Source of the DNA: Rhodobacter sp. TJ_12
GTDB lineage: Bacteria; Pseudomonadota; Alphaproteobacteria; Rhodobacterales; Rhodobacteraceae
DNA: 64,000 nt
Direction of reading: 5' to 3'
NCBI RefSeq assembly: GCF_020023995.1
Contig: NZ_NRRD01000004.1
Location: 124,001-188,000, forward strand
Position numbers and translations under genes: made by a program. Positions 15,419-25,232 of the stretch are shown here, one piece after another (within the stretch, counting starts at the first letter, position 1; every line of letters begins with the position of its first letter). Under the pieces are notes generated by a model. It saw nothing but the letters and a program-made list of their open reading frames with translations. It was not told where the DNA came from and made no database searches.

Positions 15419-17686
15419 ATGAATGCCTTCGTCGACACCTCGATCCACAGCCCCCTGATTGGCCCCTGGGACGGTTTTTCCGAAGGCACTTGGCGCGAAA
15501 GCATCGATGTGCGCGGCTTCATTCAGGAAAATTACAGGCCTTTTGAAGGGGATGCGGGTTTTCTTGCGGGCCCTACGGCGCGCACGCAAAAGCTGTGGGC
15601 CGATATTGCCGCGCTGCTGAAGTTGGAACGCGAAAAGGGCGTTTTGGATGTGGCCGCCGACCGCCCTTCCACGATCACCGCCCATGATGCGGGCTATATC
15701 GACCGCGAAAACGAGCTGATCGTCGGGCTGCAAACCGATGCCCCGCTCAAACGCGCGATCATGCCCAATGGCGGGCTGCGGATGGTCGAAGCCGGGTTGA
15801 AAGCCTATGGGTTTGAGCCCGATGCGACGATCTCTGAAATCTGGACGAAATATCGCAAAAGTCACAACCAAGGCGTTTTTGATACCTATTCCCCCGACAT
15901 TCTGGCGGCGCGGAAATCGGGCATTATCACCGGCCTGCCCGATGCCTATGGGCGCGGGCGGATCATTGGCGATTACCGCCGTGTCGCGCTTTACGGGATC
16001 GATGCGCTGAAGGCCGCGAAACTGGCCGAATTCCGCGAATTGGACGATGCGGTTTTCGACGAAGACACGCTGCGCCAACGCGAGGAACTGTCCGAACAAT
16101 TCCGCGCCCTTGAAGAGCTGCGCGAGATGGCGCGGAAATACGGCGTCGACCTGTCTGGCCCCGCCACCACCGCGCAAGAAGCCGTGCAGGCAACCTATTT
16201 CGGCTATCTGGCGGCGGTGAAGGAACAAAACGGCGCCGCCATGTCGCTGGGACGGGTTTCGACCTTCCTTGATATCTATTTCGAACGCGATCTGGCCGCA
16301 GGCCGGTTGACCGAAGAGGCCGCGCAGGAACTGATCGACGATCTCGTGATCAAGCTGCGCATCATCCGCTTTTTGCGCACGCCCGATTACGACGAACTGT
16401 TCTCGGGCGATCCGACTTGGGTTACCGAAGCGATTGGCGGCATGAGCGAAGATGGCCGGACACTGGTGTCCAAGACATCGTTCCGGGTGCTGCAAACGCT
16501 TTACAACCTTGGCCCTGCGCCCGAACCGAACCTGACCGTGCTGTGGTCGGTCAACCTGCCGCGCGGGTTCAAGGATTTCTGCGCCAAAGTGTCGAAAGAC
16601 ACCTCGGCCATCCAATATGAAAACGACGATCTGATGCGCCCGAAATGGGGCGACGATTACGGCATCGCCTGCTGTGTGTCGGCGATGCGGATCGGCAAAC
16701 AGATGCAATTCTTCGGCGCGCGTGCCAACCTTGCGAAAGCGTTGCTTTACGCGATCAACGGCGGGGTGGACGAGAAATCGGGGGTTCAGGTGGCCAAGGG
16801 CCTGACCCCGATTTCCGGTGATCTTTTGGACCATGACGAGGTGATCGCGAAATTCGATCTGGCAATGGACTGGCTGGCGCGGACCTATGTCAAGGCGCTG
16901 AACGCGATCCACTACATGCATGACAAATACGCCTATGAACGGATCGAAATGGCGCTGCATGACCGCGATATTTTGCGCACCATGGCCACCGGCATTGCCG
17001 GGCTGTCGATCGTGGCGGATTCGCTTTCCGCGATCAAAAACGCGCAAGTGAAGGTGATCCGCAACGACGCGGGCCTTGCGACCGATTTCGAAATCACCGG
17101 CGATTACCCCGCCTTTGGCAATAATGACGACCGGGTGGATGAGATCGCCGTCTGGGTGGCCGAAACCTTTATGAAAAAGGTCGCCGCGCAGCCGCATTTC
17201 TACCGCGGTGCCACGCCCACGCAATCGATCCTGACGATCACCTCCAACGTGGTCTATGGCAAGAAAACCGGCAACACCCCCGACGGGCGGCGCGCCGGGG
17301 CGCCGTTCGCCCCTGGGGCAAACCCGATGAACGGGCGCGACAAGAAAGGGTTTGTGGCCGCCGGGGCCTCGATCTCCAAACTGCCCTATGATGCGGCACT
17401 GGATGGCATTTCCTGGACCGCAAGCGCCACGCCGGATTCGATGGGCCATAGCGAGATTGAGCAGATCGCCAACCTTGCCAATTGCCTCGACGGGTTTTGC
17501 AAGGCGGGAGGCTTCCACGTCAACGTCAACATGCTGACGCGCGAAACGCTTGAAGATGCGATGAACCATCCCGAAGCCTATCCGCAACTGACGGTGCGGG
17601 TGTCAGGCTATGCGGTGAATTTCGTCAAACTCACCCGCGCTCAGCAGCTTGACGTGATCAACCGCACCTTCCACGCCAGCATGTGA
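15419..17686 (+). CDS. pflB: Formate C-acetyltransferase (pyruvate formate-lyase)
   Basis: PFL converts pyruvate and CoA to acetyl-CoA and formate without oxygen. The 755-residue product starts at ATG 15419, after AAAGGA. The active-site pair Cys418-Cys419 lies in GIACCVSAM and the glycyl radical is Gly730 in RVSGYAVNF; both positions match the E. coli enzyme closely. The radical is destroyed by oxygen, so the gene should serve dark anaerobic fermentation or low-oxygen growth. pflA follows directly. The upstream region is shared with the divergent crtA, an oxygen-using enzyme. Confidence 0.98.
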   Translation: MNAFVDTSIHSPLIGPWDGFSEGTWRESIDVRGFIQENYRPFEGDAGFLAGPTARTQKLWADIAALLKLEREKGVLDVAADRPSTITAHDAGYIDRENELIVGLQTDAPLKRAIMPNGGLRMVEAGLKAYGFEPDATISEIWTKYRKSHNQGVFDTYSPDILAARKSGIITGLPDAYGRGRIIGDYRRVALYGIDALKAAKLAEFRELDDAVFDEDTLRQREELSEQFRALEELREMARKYGVDLSGPATTAQEAVQATYFGYLAAVKEQNGAAMSLGRVSTFLDIYFERDLAAGRLTEEAAQELIDDLVIKLRIIRFLRTPDYDELFSGDPTWVTEAIGGMSEDGRTLVSKTSFRVLQTLYNLGPAPEPNLTVLWSVNLPRGFKDFCAKVSKDTSAIQYENDDLMRPKWGDDYGIACCVSAMRIGKQMQFFGARANLAKALLYAINGGVDEKSGVQVAKGLTPISGDLLDHDEVIAKFDLAMDWLARTYVKALNAIHYMHDKYAYERIEMALHDRDILRTMATGIAGLSIVADSLSAIKNAQVKVIRNDAGLATDFEITGDYPAFGNNDDRVDEIAVWVAETFMKKVAAQPHFYRGATPTQSILTITSNVVYGKKTGNTPDGRRAGAPFAPGANPMNGRDKKGFVAAGASISKLPYDAALDGISWTASATPDSMGHSEIEQIANLANCLDGFCKAGGFHVNVNMLTRETLEDAMNHPEAYPQLTVRVSGYAVNFVKLTRAQQLDVINRTFHASM

Positions 17687-17697
17687 GACCCGACCGG

Positions 17698-18489
17698 ATG
17701 ACCATTCCCCAGCCGCACCAAGGGTTTGACATGGCGCTGTGCGACCCGCACGACGCGCCTTGCCATGGGTTCCTGCATTCGCTGGAATCGGGCGCGGCGG
17801 TGGATGGCCCCGGCATGCGCTTTGTCTTCTTTCTGGCGGGGTGTCAGTTTCGCTGCCTATACTGCCACAACCCCGACACTTGGAAGCTGCACAATGGTCG
17901 CCGCATCGCGGTCGAGGAAATCTTGGCCGAGGTGGCCCCGGTGGCCAGCTTTCTGAAATTCGCGGGCGGCGTGACCTTTTCGGGGGGCGAGCCGATGATG
18001 CAAGCGCCCTTTGTGAACGCCGCCGCCCAAGCGCTGAAAGACTGTTTCGGGCTGCATATCGCGCTTGATACCCAAGGCCATCTGCATGATCGCGTGGCCG
18101 ATGACTGGTTCGACCCGATCGATCTGGTGATGCTGGATATCAAACATATCGATCCCGCGCGCCATCAGGCCCTGACCGCACAGGCGCTACAACCGACGCT
18201 GGATTGTGCCCAGCGTATGGTGCGGCTTGGGAAAAAGATGCGCATTCGCTATGTGCTGGTGCCGGGCTGGACCGATGCCGCCGATGAAGTGGCGCGGATG
18301 GCCGATTATGTGGCGGATCTGGGCCCGGCGGTCGAGATGGTGGAGGTGTTGCCCTTTCACCAAATGGGCCAGTCCAAATGGGAAAGCCTTGGCACGCCCT
18401 ATCATCTTAAGGACACCCAGCCCCCCAGCCGCGAAGCGACAGAGGCCGCCCGCGCCTTGTTTCGCGCGCGCGGCCTTGTCACCGGCTAG
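17698..18489 (+). CDS. pflA: Pyruvate formate-lyase-activating enzyme
   Basis: A radical-SAM enzyme that installs the glycyl radical on PflB. The iron-sulfur ligands are in GCQFRCLYCHN, with Cys49, Cys53 and Cys56 in the C-x3-C-x2-C pattern. VTFSGGEPMMQ is the SAM-binding GGE motif. DGPGMRFVFF near residue 38 matches the family start. I used ATG at 17698; a GTG at 17683 overlaps the pflB stop and would add 5 residues, and ATG at 17731 is also possible. The N-terminus is about 20 residues longer than in E. coli. Coupled translation with pflB is likely. Confidence 0.95.
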   Translation: MTIPQPHQGFDMALCDPHDAPCHGFLHSLESGAAVDGPGMRFVFFLAGCQFRCLYCHNPDTWKLHNGRRIAVEEILAEVAPVASFLKFAGGVTFSGGEPMMQAPFVNAAAQALKDCFGLHIALDTQGHLHDRVADDWFDPIDLVMLDIKHIDPARHQALTAQALQPTLDCAQRMVRLGKKMRIRYVLVPGWTDAADEVARMADYVADLGPAVEMVEVLPFHQMGQSKWESLGTPYHLKDTQPPSREATEAARALFRARGLVTG

Positions 18490-18498
18490 ACGATCCGA

Positions 18499-19986
18499 TC
18501 AGGCCCGGATCATCACCGATTTCAGCTCGGTATAGTTTTCGATGAAGGCCGAGCCATATTCGCGCCCGATGCCCGAGCCCTTGGCCCCGCCAAAGGGCAC
18601 CGATGGGTCCACGATCGTGTGCATGTTCACCCAGACCGTCCCCGCCTCGACCTGCGGCACCAGCCGCAGCGCGGTCGATAGATCATGGGTCCAGACAGAC
18701 GCGGTCAGCCCATAGGGCGTGTCGTTCATCTCGCGCACAAGCTCGTCTTCATCGTCATAAGCGACCAGCGTGCCCACCGGGCCAAAAACCTCTTCGCGCC
18801 ACGAGGTGCTTTGCAGTGATTTCGGCCGGATGATCGTCGGCTTCACATAGAAGCCGGGCCGGTCAAACGCCGCGCCCCCGGTGACAATGTCATCCCCCTC
18901 GGCGCGTGCGGTCTCAAACGCCTCAAGACATTTTTGAAACTGCGCTTCGGTCGCAACGGGGCCCACAGCGGCCTCAAGATCCAGCGGATCGCCCGGTTGC
19001 ATCGCCTCCAGCCGCGCGCGGATCGCCTCTGTCACCGCCTCGATCTGGCTGCGATGCACCAAGAACCGCTCAGCCGAGGCACAGATTTGACCCGAATGCA
19101 TGAAGCCCGCTTCGATCATCCCATCGACGATTTCTTCGACCTTCATATCCGGCAAGAACCCCGCCGCGTTCTTGCCGCCCAGTTCCAGCGTGACGTGTTT
19201 CAGGTTCGCCTTCATCGATTCCTGCGCCACGATATTGCCGGTATTGACCGAGCCGGTCAGCGACACCTTGGCGATCCGTTTGTCGGGAATGATGATATCG
19301 CCCAAACGACCGGGACCGTTGATCACGTTCAGCACGCCATCGGGCAGACCGGCCTCCTTGCCAAGCTCTGCCACGCGCAACAGCGAAAACGGCGTGGGCG
19401 AGGCGGATTTGAGCAGCGCCGTATTGCCGGTGGCGAGCGCCGCGCCGAATTTCCAAACCGGGATCATCACCGGGAAGTTCCACGGGATGATCCCAAAGAC
19501 CACGCCCAAAGGCTGGCGCAACGTCATCGCGGTGTAGCGTTCCTTGCCCGCCGCCGGGACCGAAGGTTGGATCGTCTCGCCCGTGATCTTGGTGGCCCAG
19601 CCCGCGTAATAGCGCAGGAATTGCGCCGCCCAGCCCACCTCGATCATCCGCGACAGGGCCAGCAGCTTGCCCGATTGCAGCGTTTCAAGCTGGGCGATTT
19701 CCTCGCCATGTTGTTCGATCAGATCGGCAAAACGATAAAGGATGCGCTCCCGCTCGGCCGGGGCGGTGTCTGCCCAAGCGCCGCGAAAGGCGGCATCGGC
19801 ACTGGCGATCGCCTCTTCCACCTCGTCGGGCGTCGCCTGCGCGACAGAACCGATCACATCGCCATTGGCGGGGGTCTTGATGTCGATCCGTTTGCCTTTG
19901 CCCTCAACGGCTTTGCCATTGATGAAATGCCCCTGTTGGCGCGCCAGAAAGGCGCGCACTTCGGGCAGAATCTCTTGTTGTGCCAT
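18499..19986 (-). CDS. NAD(P)-dependent aldehyde dehydrogenase
   Basis: A 495-residue class-I-like aldehyde dehydrogenase. PWNFPVMIPVWK is the nucleotide-binding segment, LTGSVNTG the Rossmann loop, LELGGKN contains the general base Glu, and GQICASAERFLV the nucleophilic Cys near residue 300. EVFGPVGTLVAYDD near the C-terminus is standard. It resembles phenylacetaldehyde or betaine-aldehyde dehydrogenases, but the substrate cannot be fixed. It lies 17 bp downstream of a GMC alcohol oxidase/dehydrogenase on the same strand. Together they would oxidise an alcohol to its acid. It is convergent with pflA. Confidence 0.94.
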   Translation of the reverse strand: MAQQEILPEVRAFLARQQGHFINGKAVEGKGKRIDIKTPANGDVIGSVAQATPDEVEEAIASADAAFRGAWADTAPAERERILYRFADLIEQHGEEIAQLETLQSGKLLALSRMIEVGWAAQFLRYYAGWATKITGETIQPSVPAAGKERYTAMTLRQPLGVVFGIIPWNFPVMIPVWKFGAALATGNTALLKSASPTPFSLLRVAELGKEAGLPDGVLNVINGPGRLGDIIIPDKRIAKVSLTGSVNTGNIVAQESMKANLKHVTLELGGKNAAGFLPDMKVEEIVDGMIEAGFMHSGQICASAERFLVHRSQIEAVTEAIRARLEAMQPGDPLDLEAAVGPVATEAQFQKCLEAFETARAEGDDIVTGGAAFDRPGFYVKPTIIRPKSLQSTSWREEVFGPVGTLVAYDDEDELVREMNDTPYGLTASVWTHDLSTALRLVPQVEAGTVWVNMHTIVDPSVPFGGAKGSGIGREYGSAFIENYTELKSVMIRA

Positions 19987-20003
19987 AGTCTTGGTCTCCG
20001 TTC

Positions 20004-21626
20004 TTATTCGGCGGCAATCGCGGCGCTATTGGGCCGGCCGCAAATCAGGTCGCTGGCCTTTTCGGCAAGCGCGATGGTGGGGGCGTTGGTGTTGCCCGAA
20101 GGGATATGCGGGAAGGTGGAACTGTCCGCGACGCGCAGCCCTTTGATGCCATGCACCCGCAATTCCGGGTCCACGACCGAGGTAGCGGGGTTTTGGCCTA
20201 TGCGGCAGGTGCCAACCGGGTGATAGACCGTGCGCGCGGTGCGCCGCACCCAAGCTTCCAGCCCCGCAAGGTCATCCGCTGAAACGGTCGGGTTGAACAA
20301 CTCTTTCACATGCCCCTTCAGCGCGGGCTGATCGAAGAATTTCAACGCCAGTTGCGCGGCGCGGATCTGCCCTGCCACATCGCGCGGGTCTTCCAGATAC
20401 CCGGCGCGAATGCGCGGCAGATCCTCGGGGTTGGCAGAGCGGATTTCCACCGCGCCCCGCGATTTCGGCTGCAAATGCCCGGTCTTGATGGTGATGCCGT
20501 GGTCGCGGCCCTTTTGGTTCAGATCCGGGTCATCCCACGTATCAAGCACGGGCAGAAAGTGGAATTGCACATCGGGCCGCCCCGCCCCCGTGCTGTCGAT
20601 AAAGGCGAAGGCTTCCAAAATCGGCGAGGTCAGCACGCCCGAGCGTAAAAAGGTCCATTCGATCCCGTGGCGCAGCGCGTTCAGCCCCTTATCTTGCCCA
20701 TAAAGCGAGATCGGCTGGGTGATCGCGGCATTGACCGACATATGCAGATGGTCGTGGAAGTTGCGGCCCACCGGAAGCTCGGCCTTTTGCGCCACGCCCG
20801 CACGGCGCAGCACCTCTGCCGGACCAAGCCCCGAAAGCTGCAATACCTTGGCCGAGCCAATCGCGCCTGCTGTCACAATCACTTCTTTGCGGGCATGGGC
20901 GGTCACGGTCTTGCCATGCTGGTTATAGGTCACGCCGGTGGCGCGCCCGTCTTCGATCTCGACCCGCTGCACCATCGCATTGAGTTGCAGCTTAAGGTTC
21001 TTGTCCTTGCGGATACGGCGCAAATAGGTCTGCGCGGTCGAGGCCCGCAGCCCCTTATGCGTGGTGGTCTGATAAAAGCCTACGCCCTCGGATTGGGCTC
21101 CATTGTGATCGACGATATAAGGATAGCCCGCCTGTTGCCCGGCGCGCAAGAAGGCTTCGCTCAGCGGGTGGCGATAGCGGTTTTCGCTGACCGGCAAGGG
21201 CCCATCATTGCCATGATAGTCATTCGCCATGGCCTCGTTGTTTTCGGCCTTTTTGAAATAATGCAGCATTTCATCGCCATTCCAGCCGGTGGCGCCAAAA
21301 TCCTGTTCCCAAGCGTCATAATCGGCCTTGTGGCCGCGCACATAGACCATGCCATTGATCGAGGAACTGCCGCCCAGCACACGGCCTTGCAGCACATCCA
21401 TGGGCCGGTTCATCGTCGCGGCTTCGGGCTCGGCCATATAGGGCCAGGATTTCGTGGGGATCACCCGCGACATGCCGCCGGGGGCGCGGATGAACAGGTT
21501 GAAATCGCTTCCGCCCGCTTCAAGCAGCAACACGCTGCCACGCTGGCGGCTCAGGATGTTATAGGCCAGAACGCACCCGGCCGAACCGGCCCCGATGATG
21601 ATATAGTCAAAATTTTCTGCGGACAT
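20004..21626 (-). CDS. GMC-family FAD-dependent alcohol dehydrogenase/oxidase
   Basis: The 540-residue protein opens with YIIIGAGSAGCVLA, the FAD-binding G-x-G-x-x-G, and LLLEAGG at the end of the second strand. QGRVLGGSSSINGMVYVRG is the GMC signature 1, and the C-terminal YHPVGTCRIG provides the catalytic His, with GNTNAP further on. It resembles choline-dehydrogenase-like enzymes acting on alcohols of unknown identity. It forms an operon with the aldehyde dehydrogenase. A MarR-type operator candidate lies about 80-100 bp upstream of its start, suggesting control by the divergent marR product. Confidence 0.94.
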   Translation of the reverse strand: MSAENFDYIIIGAGSAGCVLAYNILSRQRGSVLLLEAGGSDFNLFIRAPGGMSRVIPTKSWPYMAEPEAATMNRPMDVLQGRVLGGSSSINGMVYVRGHKADYDAWEQDFGATGWNGDEMLHYFKKAENNEAMANDYHGNDGPLPVSENRYRHPLSEAFLRAGQQAGYPYIVDHNGAQSEGVGFYQTTTHKGLRASTAQTYLRRIRKDKNLKLQLNAMVQRVEIEDGRATGVTYNQHGKTVTAHARKEVIVTAGAIGSAKVLQLSGLGPAEVLRRAGVAQKAELPVGRNFHDHLHMSVNAAITQPISLYGQDKGLNALRHGIEWTFLRSGVLTSPILEAFAFIDSTGAGRPDVQFHFLPVLDTWDDPDLNQKGRDHGITIKTGHLQPKSRGAVEIRSANPEDLPRIRAGYLEDPRDVAGQIRAAQLALKFFDQPALKGHVKELFNPTVSADDLAGLEAWVRRTARTVYHPVGTCRIGQNPATSVVDPELRVHGIKGLRVADSSTFPHIPSGNTNAPTIALAEKASDLICGRPNSAAIAAE

Positions 21627-21704
21627 GATGCCCCCCTTTCGTGCAATGACGGCCCCATGGGCAAAGCGTCGTGGCTCTGTCCGGTCTGTGCCATTGCGCC
21701 AAAA

Positions 21705-21725
21705 CTAGGTAGGTTTGCTAATTAG
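21705..21725. promoter_or_regulatory. MarR-type operator candidate, site 1
   Basis: The 11-base core TAGGTTTGCTA at 21710-21720 sits in an imperfect dyad with arms CTAGGTAG and CTAATTAG. The same core occurs inverted at site 2 in front of marR. It lies upstream of the GMC oxidoreductase. Confidence 0.55.
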
Positions 21726-21868
21726 TTCCAATCCGAACAATTGGCGTCATCTTGTGCGAATTTGCACATATTTTGACGGAACCTTTTAAAAATAGGGTTT
21801 TATCACTTCATCTTTACCGCGAGCATTCGGCGCACTCGACCTCTTGCCAGACCAACCTCCGCAAATTA

Positions 21869-21883
21869 GATAGCAAACCTATC
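21869..21883. promoter_or_regulatory. MarR-type operator candidate, site 2
   Basis: GATAG and CTATC arms surround CAAAC. Read on the minus strand it contains TAGGTTTGCTA, identical to site 1. It ends 16 bases before the marR start and overlaps the region where the promoter should be. Confidence 0.6.
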
Positions 21884-21899
21884 AAAATAGGAGGCAACA

Positions 21900-22358
21900 A
21901 TGCTCGCTTCGGGAGCGCATGAGGATTTGGGGCATCGGTTGATCACCGTGTCGCGCCGCTACCGGCGCGTGATGGATACGGTCTTTGCGGCGCATGGGCT
22001 AAGCACCGCCTCGACTCTGCCGCTGCGCTTCTTGGCGCGGCAAAACCGGCCCTATCGGCAAAAGGAGTTGGCCGACCATCTCGATATCGAAGGGCCGACC
22101 TTGGTGCGGGTGCTTGATACGCTGGTCGCGCGAGGTTTTGTTATGCGGAGCGAAGACCCCGAGGACCGGCGCGCCAAGCTGATTTCGGTCACCGACCGGG
22201 GGCATGCTTTCCTTGGCTCGCTTGCCAGTCCGCTGGGCGCGCTGCGCCACGAAATCTTTGCCGGTGTGCCCGATGAAGAGGTCGAAATGGCACGCCGCCT
22301 GCTCGACCGGCTCGAGGCCAATATCGACACCCTTCTGAGCGCCACCACCAAGGCGTGA
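21900..22358 (+). CDS. MarR-family transcriptional regulator
   Basis: A 152-residue winged-helix regulator with a strong GGAGG ribosome site. The DNA-binding part (about residues 35-105) reads RQKELADHLDIEGPTLVRVLDTL then RSEDPEDRRAKLISVTDRG, the MarR wing with its D-x-R-D/R-A motif. Such proteins usually repress exporters and catabolic genes until an aromatic or other ligand binds. It is upstream of a FUSC exporter (57 bp gap) and divergent from the GMC/aldehyde dehydrogenase operon. Matching operator candidates lie on both sides. Confidence 0.93.
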   Translation: MLASGAHEDLGHRLITVSRRYRRVMDTVFAAHGLSTASTLPLRFLARQNRPYRQKELADHLDIEGPTLVRVLDTLVARGFVMRSEDPEDRRAKLISVTDRGHAFLGSLASPLGALRHEIFAGVPDEEVEMARRLLDRLEANIDTLLSATTKA

Positions 22359-22415
22359 CCGCTTTTCCGTTTTCCCTGCCCGACGCGCCCGCGCGGGACC
22401 AATAAGGTTTCACAC

Positions 22416-24038
22416 ATGACACGAACCCAACTGGGCCAAGCACTGCGCCTTGGCTTGGCCGCTTGGACGGCCTTTGCTCTTGCCACTGCCTTGGGCATTG
22501 ACCATGCCTTCTGGGCCGCGATGCCGGTCTGGGTGGTCGCGCAGCCGTGGCGCGGCGTGGTGTTTGAACGTGCACTTTGGCGGCTTTTGGGCACGGTGAT
22601 CGGCGGCGCGCTGGGACTCGTGCTGCTGACACTCTCCCCCTCGCCCTGGGTCACCGCCGTTGCGATGGCCGTGCTTTTGGCCGCTGGCGGCGCGCTGACA
22701 CATTTGTGGCAAGGCGTGCGCAACTACCTGCCGCTGATGACCGCGCTCACCATTGCGGTGGTGGTGATCCCGGCGCTGCTGGACCCTTCTGGCGGGTTCG
22801 ATCTGGCGATGGACCGGCTGGCCTGCACCGTGATCGGCGGGGTCAGCGTGGCGGTGATTGTGGGGCTGTTCACCCCCAAGGCCGACAGCGCGGGCTTTCG
22901 CGCCGAGGGCGCGGCGCTTGCACAGCGTTTTCCCGAAGTGGCGCGGCTTTTGCTTGACACCCGCGCCACCACGACCCGCAAAGATGAGGCCGTGGCCGAG
23001 GTGATCCATCTGGGCGCGGAGCTTGAAACCAAGGCGCGTCTGGTCGCGGCAGGCTCGCGCGAGGGGTATCAGCGCATGGCCGCGCTGGATGCCATTCTGG
23101 CAGCGGGTCTGGCGCTGCTGGAAGCGGCGACCGAGGCGGCGCGCAACTACCCGACGCGGCAGGCTGCACAGCGGCTTTTGTCCGATGCGCCGGGCACTGG
23201 GCCGCTGCCCGACACCGGGCCTTTGCCCCGACTGGCGCATGCGCTGGCCGCGCTTGGCGCGGCGACCGACGATTTAAGCGCCACCGCGCCTTCGGGGCGC
23301 GACCTGCCGCGCCTTGCCCCCCCGGCCAACCCCACATTGGCGCTGCGCGGCGCGGTTGTGGCGGCCTTGGCCAGCCTTGGCGGCTCTTTGCTGCAAATCC
23401 TGATCGGCGGGTTTGCGATGGAATTGACGGCCTTTTCGATGGCGATCTTTGCGCTTGTCATGGGGTCTTTGCCGCAGCCCAAGCTGATCGCGCCGAAAAT
23501 GGCGGTTGGGGTGGTGATCGGGGCGCTGCTTGGCGCGGCCTATCGCATCGAATTGCAGCCCTATTTGACGGGCTGGCTGGATCTGGTGGTGACCATTGCC
23601 CCCTTTATCGCTGTGGGGGCGATTGCGCGCGCCTATCCGCGCACTGCGATCTATGCGCTGGATGCGAACATGTGCTTCATGCTGGCCAGCCAAGCGGGCG
23701 CGCCGCCCGCGCTGATGGCCGAAGTGGTGCAGTCGGCGGGCGCGATGACGGTGGGCACCTTGGCAATTGTCGCCTGCTATGTCGCCCTGCCCCGGCCCGG
23801 CCCGGCCCTGATTGGCCGCACCGAAGCGCGCCTTGCGGCCGATTTGGAACTGATCGGCAAACGCGCCGAACCGATCAGCGCACAACGCTGGACCGCGATC
23901 TGGGGGCGGCGCGTGGTGACCTTGGCGATCGAACTCGAAAAGGCGGGCGAGGCGCTGCCGCGCCGGGTGCTGCGCTTGGCCAGCGCGGGCCATGCGGCAA
24001 TTGAACATCGCCGCGCGCTGCAAGACCGCACGCACTAA
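22416..24038 (+). CDS. FUSC-family membrane exporter (aromatic-acid-exporter-like)
   Basis: The 540-residue inner-membrane protein has two bundles of about five to six hydrophobic helices (about residues 10-145 and 310-460) separated by a soluble cytoplasmic part. This is the AaeB/FUSC layout. The N-terminal LRLGLAAWTAFALATALGI and FERALWRLLGTVIGGALG segments carry the R-x-x-G-T-x-x-G motif typical of the fold. Members export aromatic carboxylic acids and related weak acids, sometimes with a membrane-fusion partner; no such partner is beside it. It follows marR and is probably under its control. Confidence 0.85.
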   Translation: MTRTQLGQALRLGLAAWTAFALATALGIDHAFWAAMPVWVVAQPWRGVVFERALWRLLGTVIGGALGLVLLTLSPSPWVTAVAMAVLLAAGGALTHLWQGVRNYLPLMTALTIAVVVIPALLDPSGGFDLAMDRLACTVIGGVSVAVIVGLFTPKADSAGFRAEGAALAQRFPEVARLLLDTRATTTRKDEAVAEVIHLGAELETKARLVAAGSREGYQRMAALDAILAAGLALLEAATEAARNYPTRQAAQRLLSDAPGTGPLPDTGPLPRLAHALAALGAATDDLSATAPSGRDLPRLAPPANPTLALRGAVVAALASLGGSLLQILIGGFAMELTAFSMAIFALVMGSLPQPKLIAPKMAVGVVIGALLGAAYRIELQPYLTGWLDLVVTIAPFIAVGAIARAYPRTAIYALDANMCFMLASQAGAPPALMAEVVQSAGAMTVGTLAIVACYVALPRPGPALIGRTEARLAADLELIGKRAEPISAQRWTAIWGRRVVTLAIELEKAGEALPRRVLRLASAGHAAIEHRRALQDRTH

Positions 24039-24074
24039 AATATCTGCGCGGGCGCGCCTTTGCCCGCCCGGGTG

Positions 24075-25181
24075 TCAGGGCGCGCCGGTCCAATCGGCAA
24101 TGGCGGCACCATAGATCGCCTGTGCCTCTGTCAGCCGATTGATCTGCACATATTCATCGGTCTGATGCGCCAGCGCCGGATCGCCCGGTCCCAAGATCAT
24201 CGTCGGAACCTCCCCCAAAACCGGTGTGAAGATCGAGGCATCGGTGAAATAGCTCACCACGGCGGGGGTGGTGTCAGCCCCAGCAAGCCGCGCCGCGTGG
24301 CGCGCCAGCGCCGCCATCCACGGATGCGCGGGCTCGGTCCAGACGGCAGGCAGGTCGATAAGCCGCTCAAGCTGGATCTCGGCCCCCAGCACCTTGGCCA
24401 CCCGCGCGTGCAGATCGTCATGCGTGACACCGGGCACCGAGCGCAGATCAAGCGTCGCCGTGCAGCGGTCCGGCACGGAATTGGTATTCAACCCGCCCGC
24501 AATCGTGCCAAGGTTCTGCGTCGGCGGCCCCATCACCTCATGCGCCGGACCGAGGGAAAGCCCCTCCAGCCGGGTCAGCGCATGGGCCATTTTCATCACC
24601 GCATTCACCCCATGGTGCGGCATCGCCCCATGGGCGGTTTTGCCCCTTGCCGTCAGGCGCAACCACAGCGCGCCCTTATGCCCCTGCACCGGGCGGTTCA
24701 GGGTCGATTCCGCCACGATCATCGCGCCGATCTTGGGCAAGGGCGCAGCGGCCATGGCGCGCGCGCCCTCGGCCCCGGTTTCCTCGCCCGCGGTCAGCAA
24801 AATCACAAGCCCGCCCGGCGGCACATCGGCACGGATCGCGGCCAGCAAAAAGGCCGCAACGCCGCCTTTCATGTCAGAGCTGCCCCGGCCATGGATCGCG
24901 CCCTCTGCCACCACCGCCTCATGCGGATCATAGCGCCACGGCTGCGCCCCCAAGGGCACGGTATCCAGATGGCCCGAAAAGGCGAGCGCCGCGCGCCCCG
25001 GCTCCAGCCCCTTGCTGGCCAGAAGGTTGCGCCGCCCCGCCCCAAAGGGCGTAAGCTGGCAGTCAAACCCGGCGTCGCGCAACAAATCCGCGCAAAAGGC
25101 CATTACGTCAGCCTCGCGCCCCGGCGGGTTCACCGTGTCAAAGGCCACAAGGCGGCGGGTCAGATCAACGACATCAAGCAT
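24075..25181 (-). CDS. M20-family deacylase (ArgE/DapE-like)
   Basis: A zinc peptidase-family amidohydrolase of 368 residues. The metal ligands can be seen in FSGHLDTVP (His, Asp), GRGSSDMKGG (Asp), TAGEETGAEG (catalytic and bridging Glu) and the C-terminal ALAHQTDEY (His). It resembles acetylornithine deacetylases, but its setting in a catabolic cluster suggests removal of an acyl or carbamoyl group from a different substrate. I chose ATG at 25181 because GGGG lies 6 bases upstream; ATG at 25187 touches it. It is last in the btpA-tenA-deacylase operon. Confidence 0.86.
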   Translation of the reverse strand: MLDVVDLTRRLVAFDTVNPPGREADVMAFCADLLRDAGFDCQLTPFGAGRRNLLASKGLEPGRAALAFSGHLDTVPLGAQPWRYDPHEAVVAEGAIHGRGSSDMKGGVAAFLLAAIRADVPPGGLVILLTAGEETGAEGARAMAAAPLPKIGAMIVAESTLNRPVQGHKGALWLRLTARGKTAHGAMPHHGVNAVMKMAHALTRLEGLSLGPAHEVMGPPTQNLGTIAGGLNTNSVPDRCTATLDLRSVPGVTHDDLHARVAKVLGAEIQLERLIDLPAVWTEPAHPWMAALARHAARLAGADTTPAVVSYFTDASIFTPVLGEVPTMILGPGDPALAHQTDEYVQINRLTEAQAIYGAAIADWTGAP

Positions 25182-25232
25182 GCTCATCCCCAGAAATCGT
25201 ATCAAAAAGGGGCGACCACGCCGCCCCCCTGC

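Noticed and set aside
15221-17587. A 788-codon open frame on the minus strand
   Set aside because: It is antisense to pflB, whose catalytic Cys pair and glycyl-radical motif are intact. Long antisense frames are expected in GC-rich genomes.
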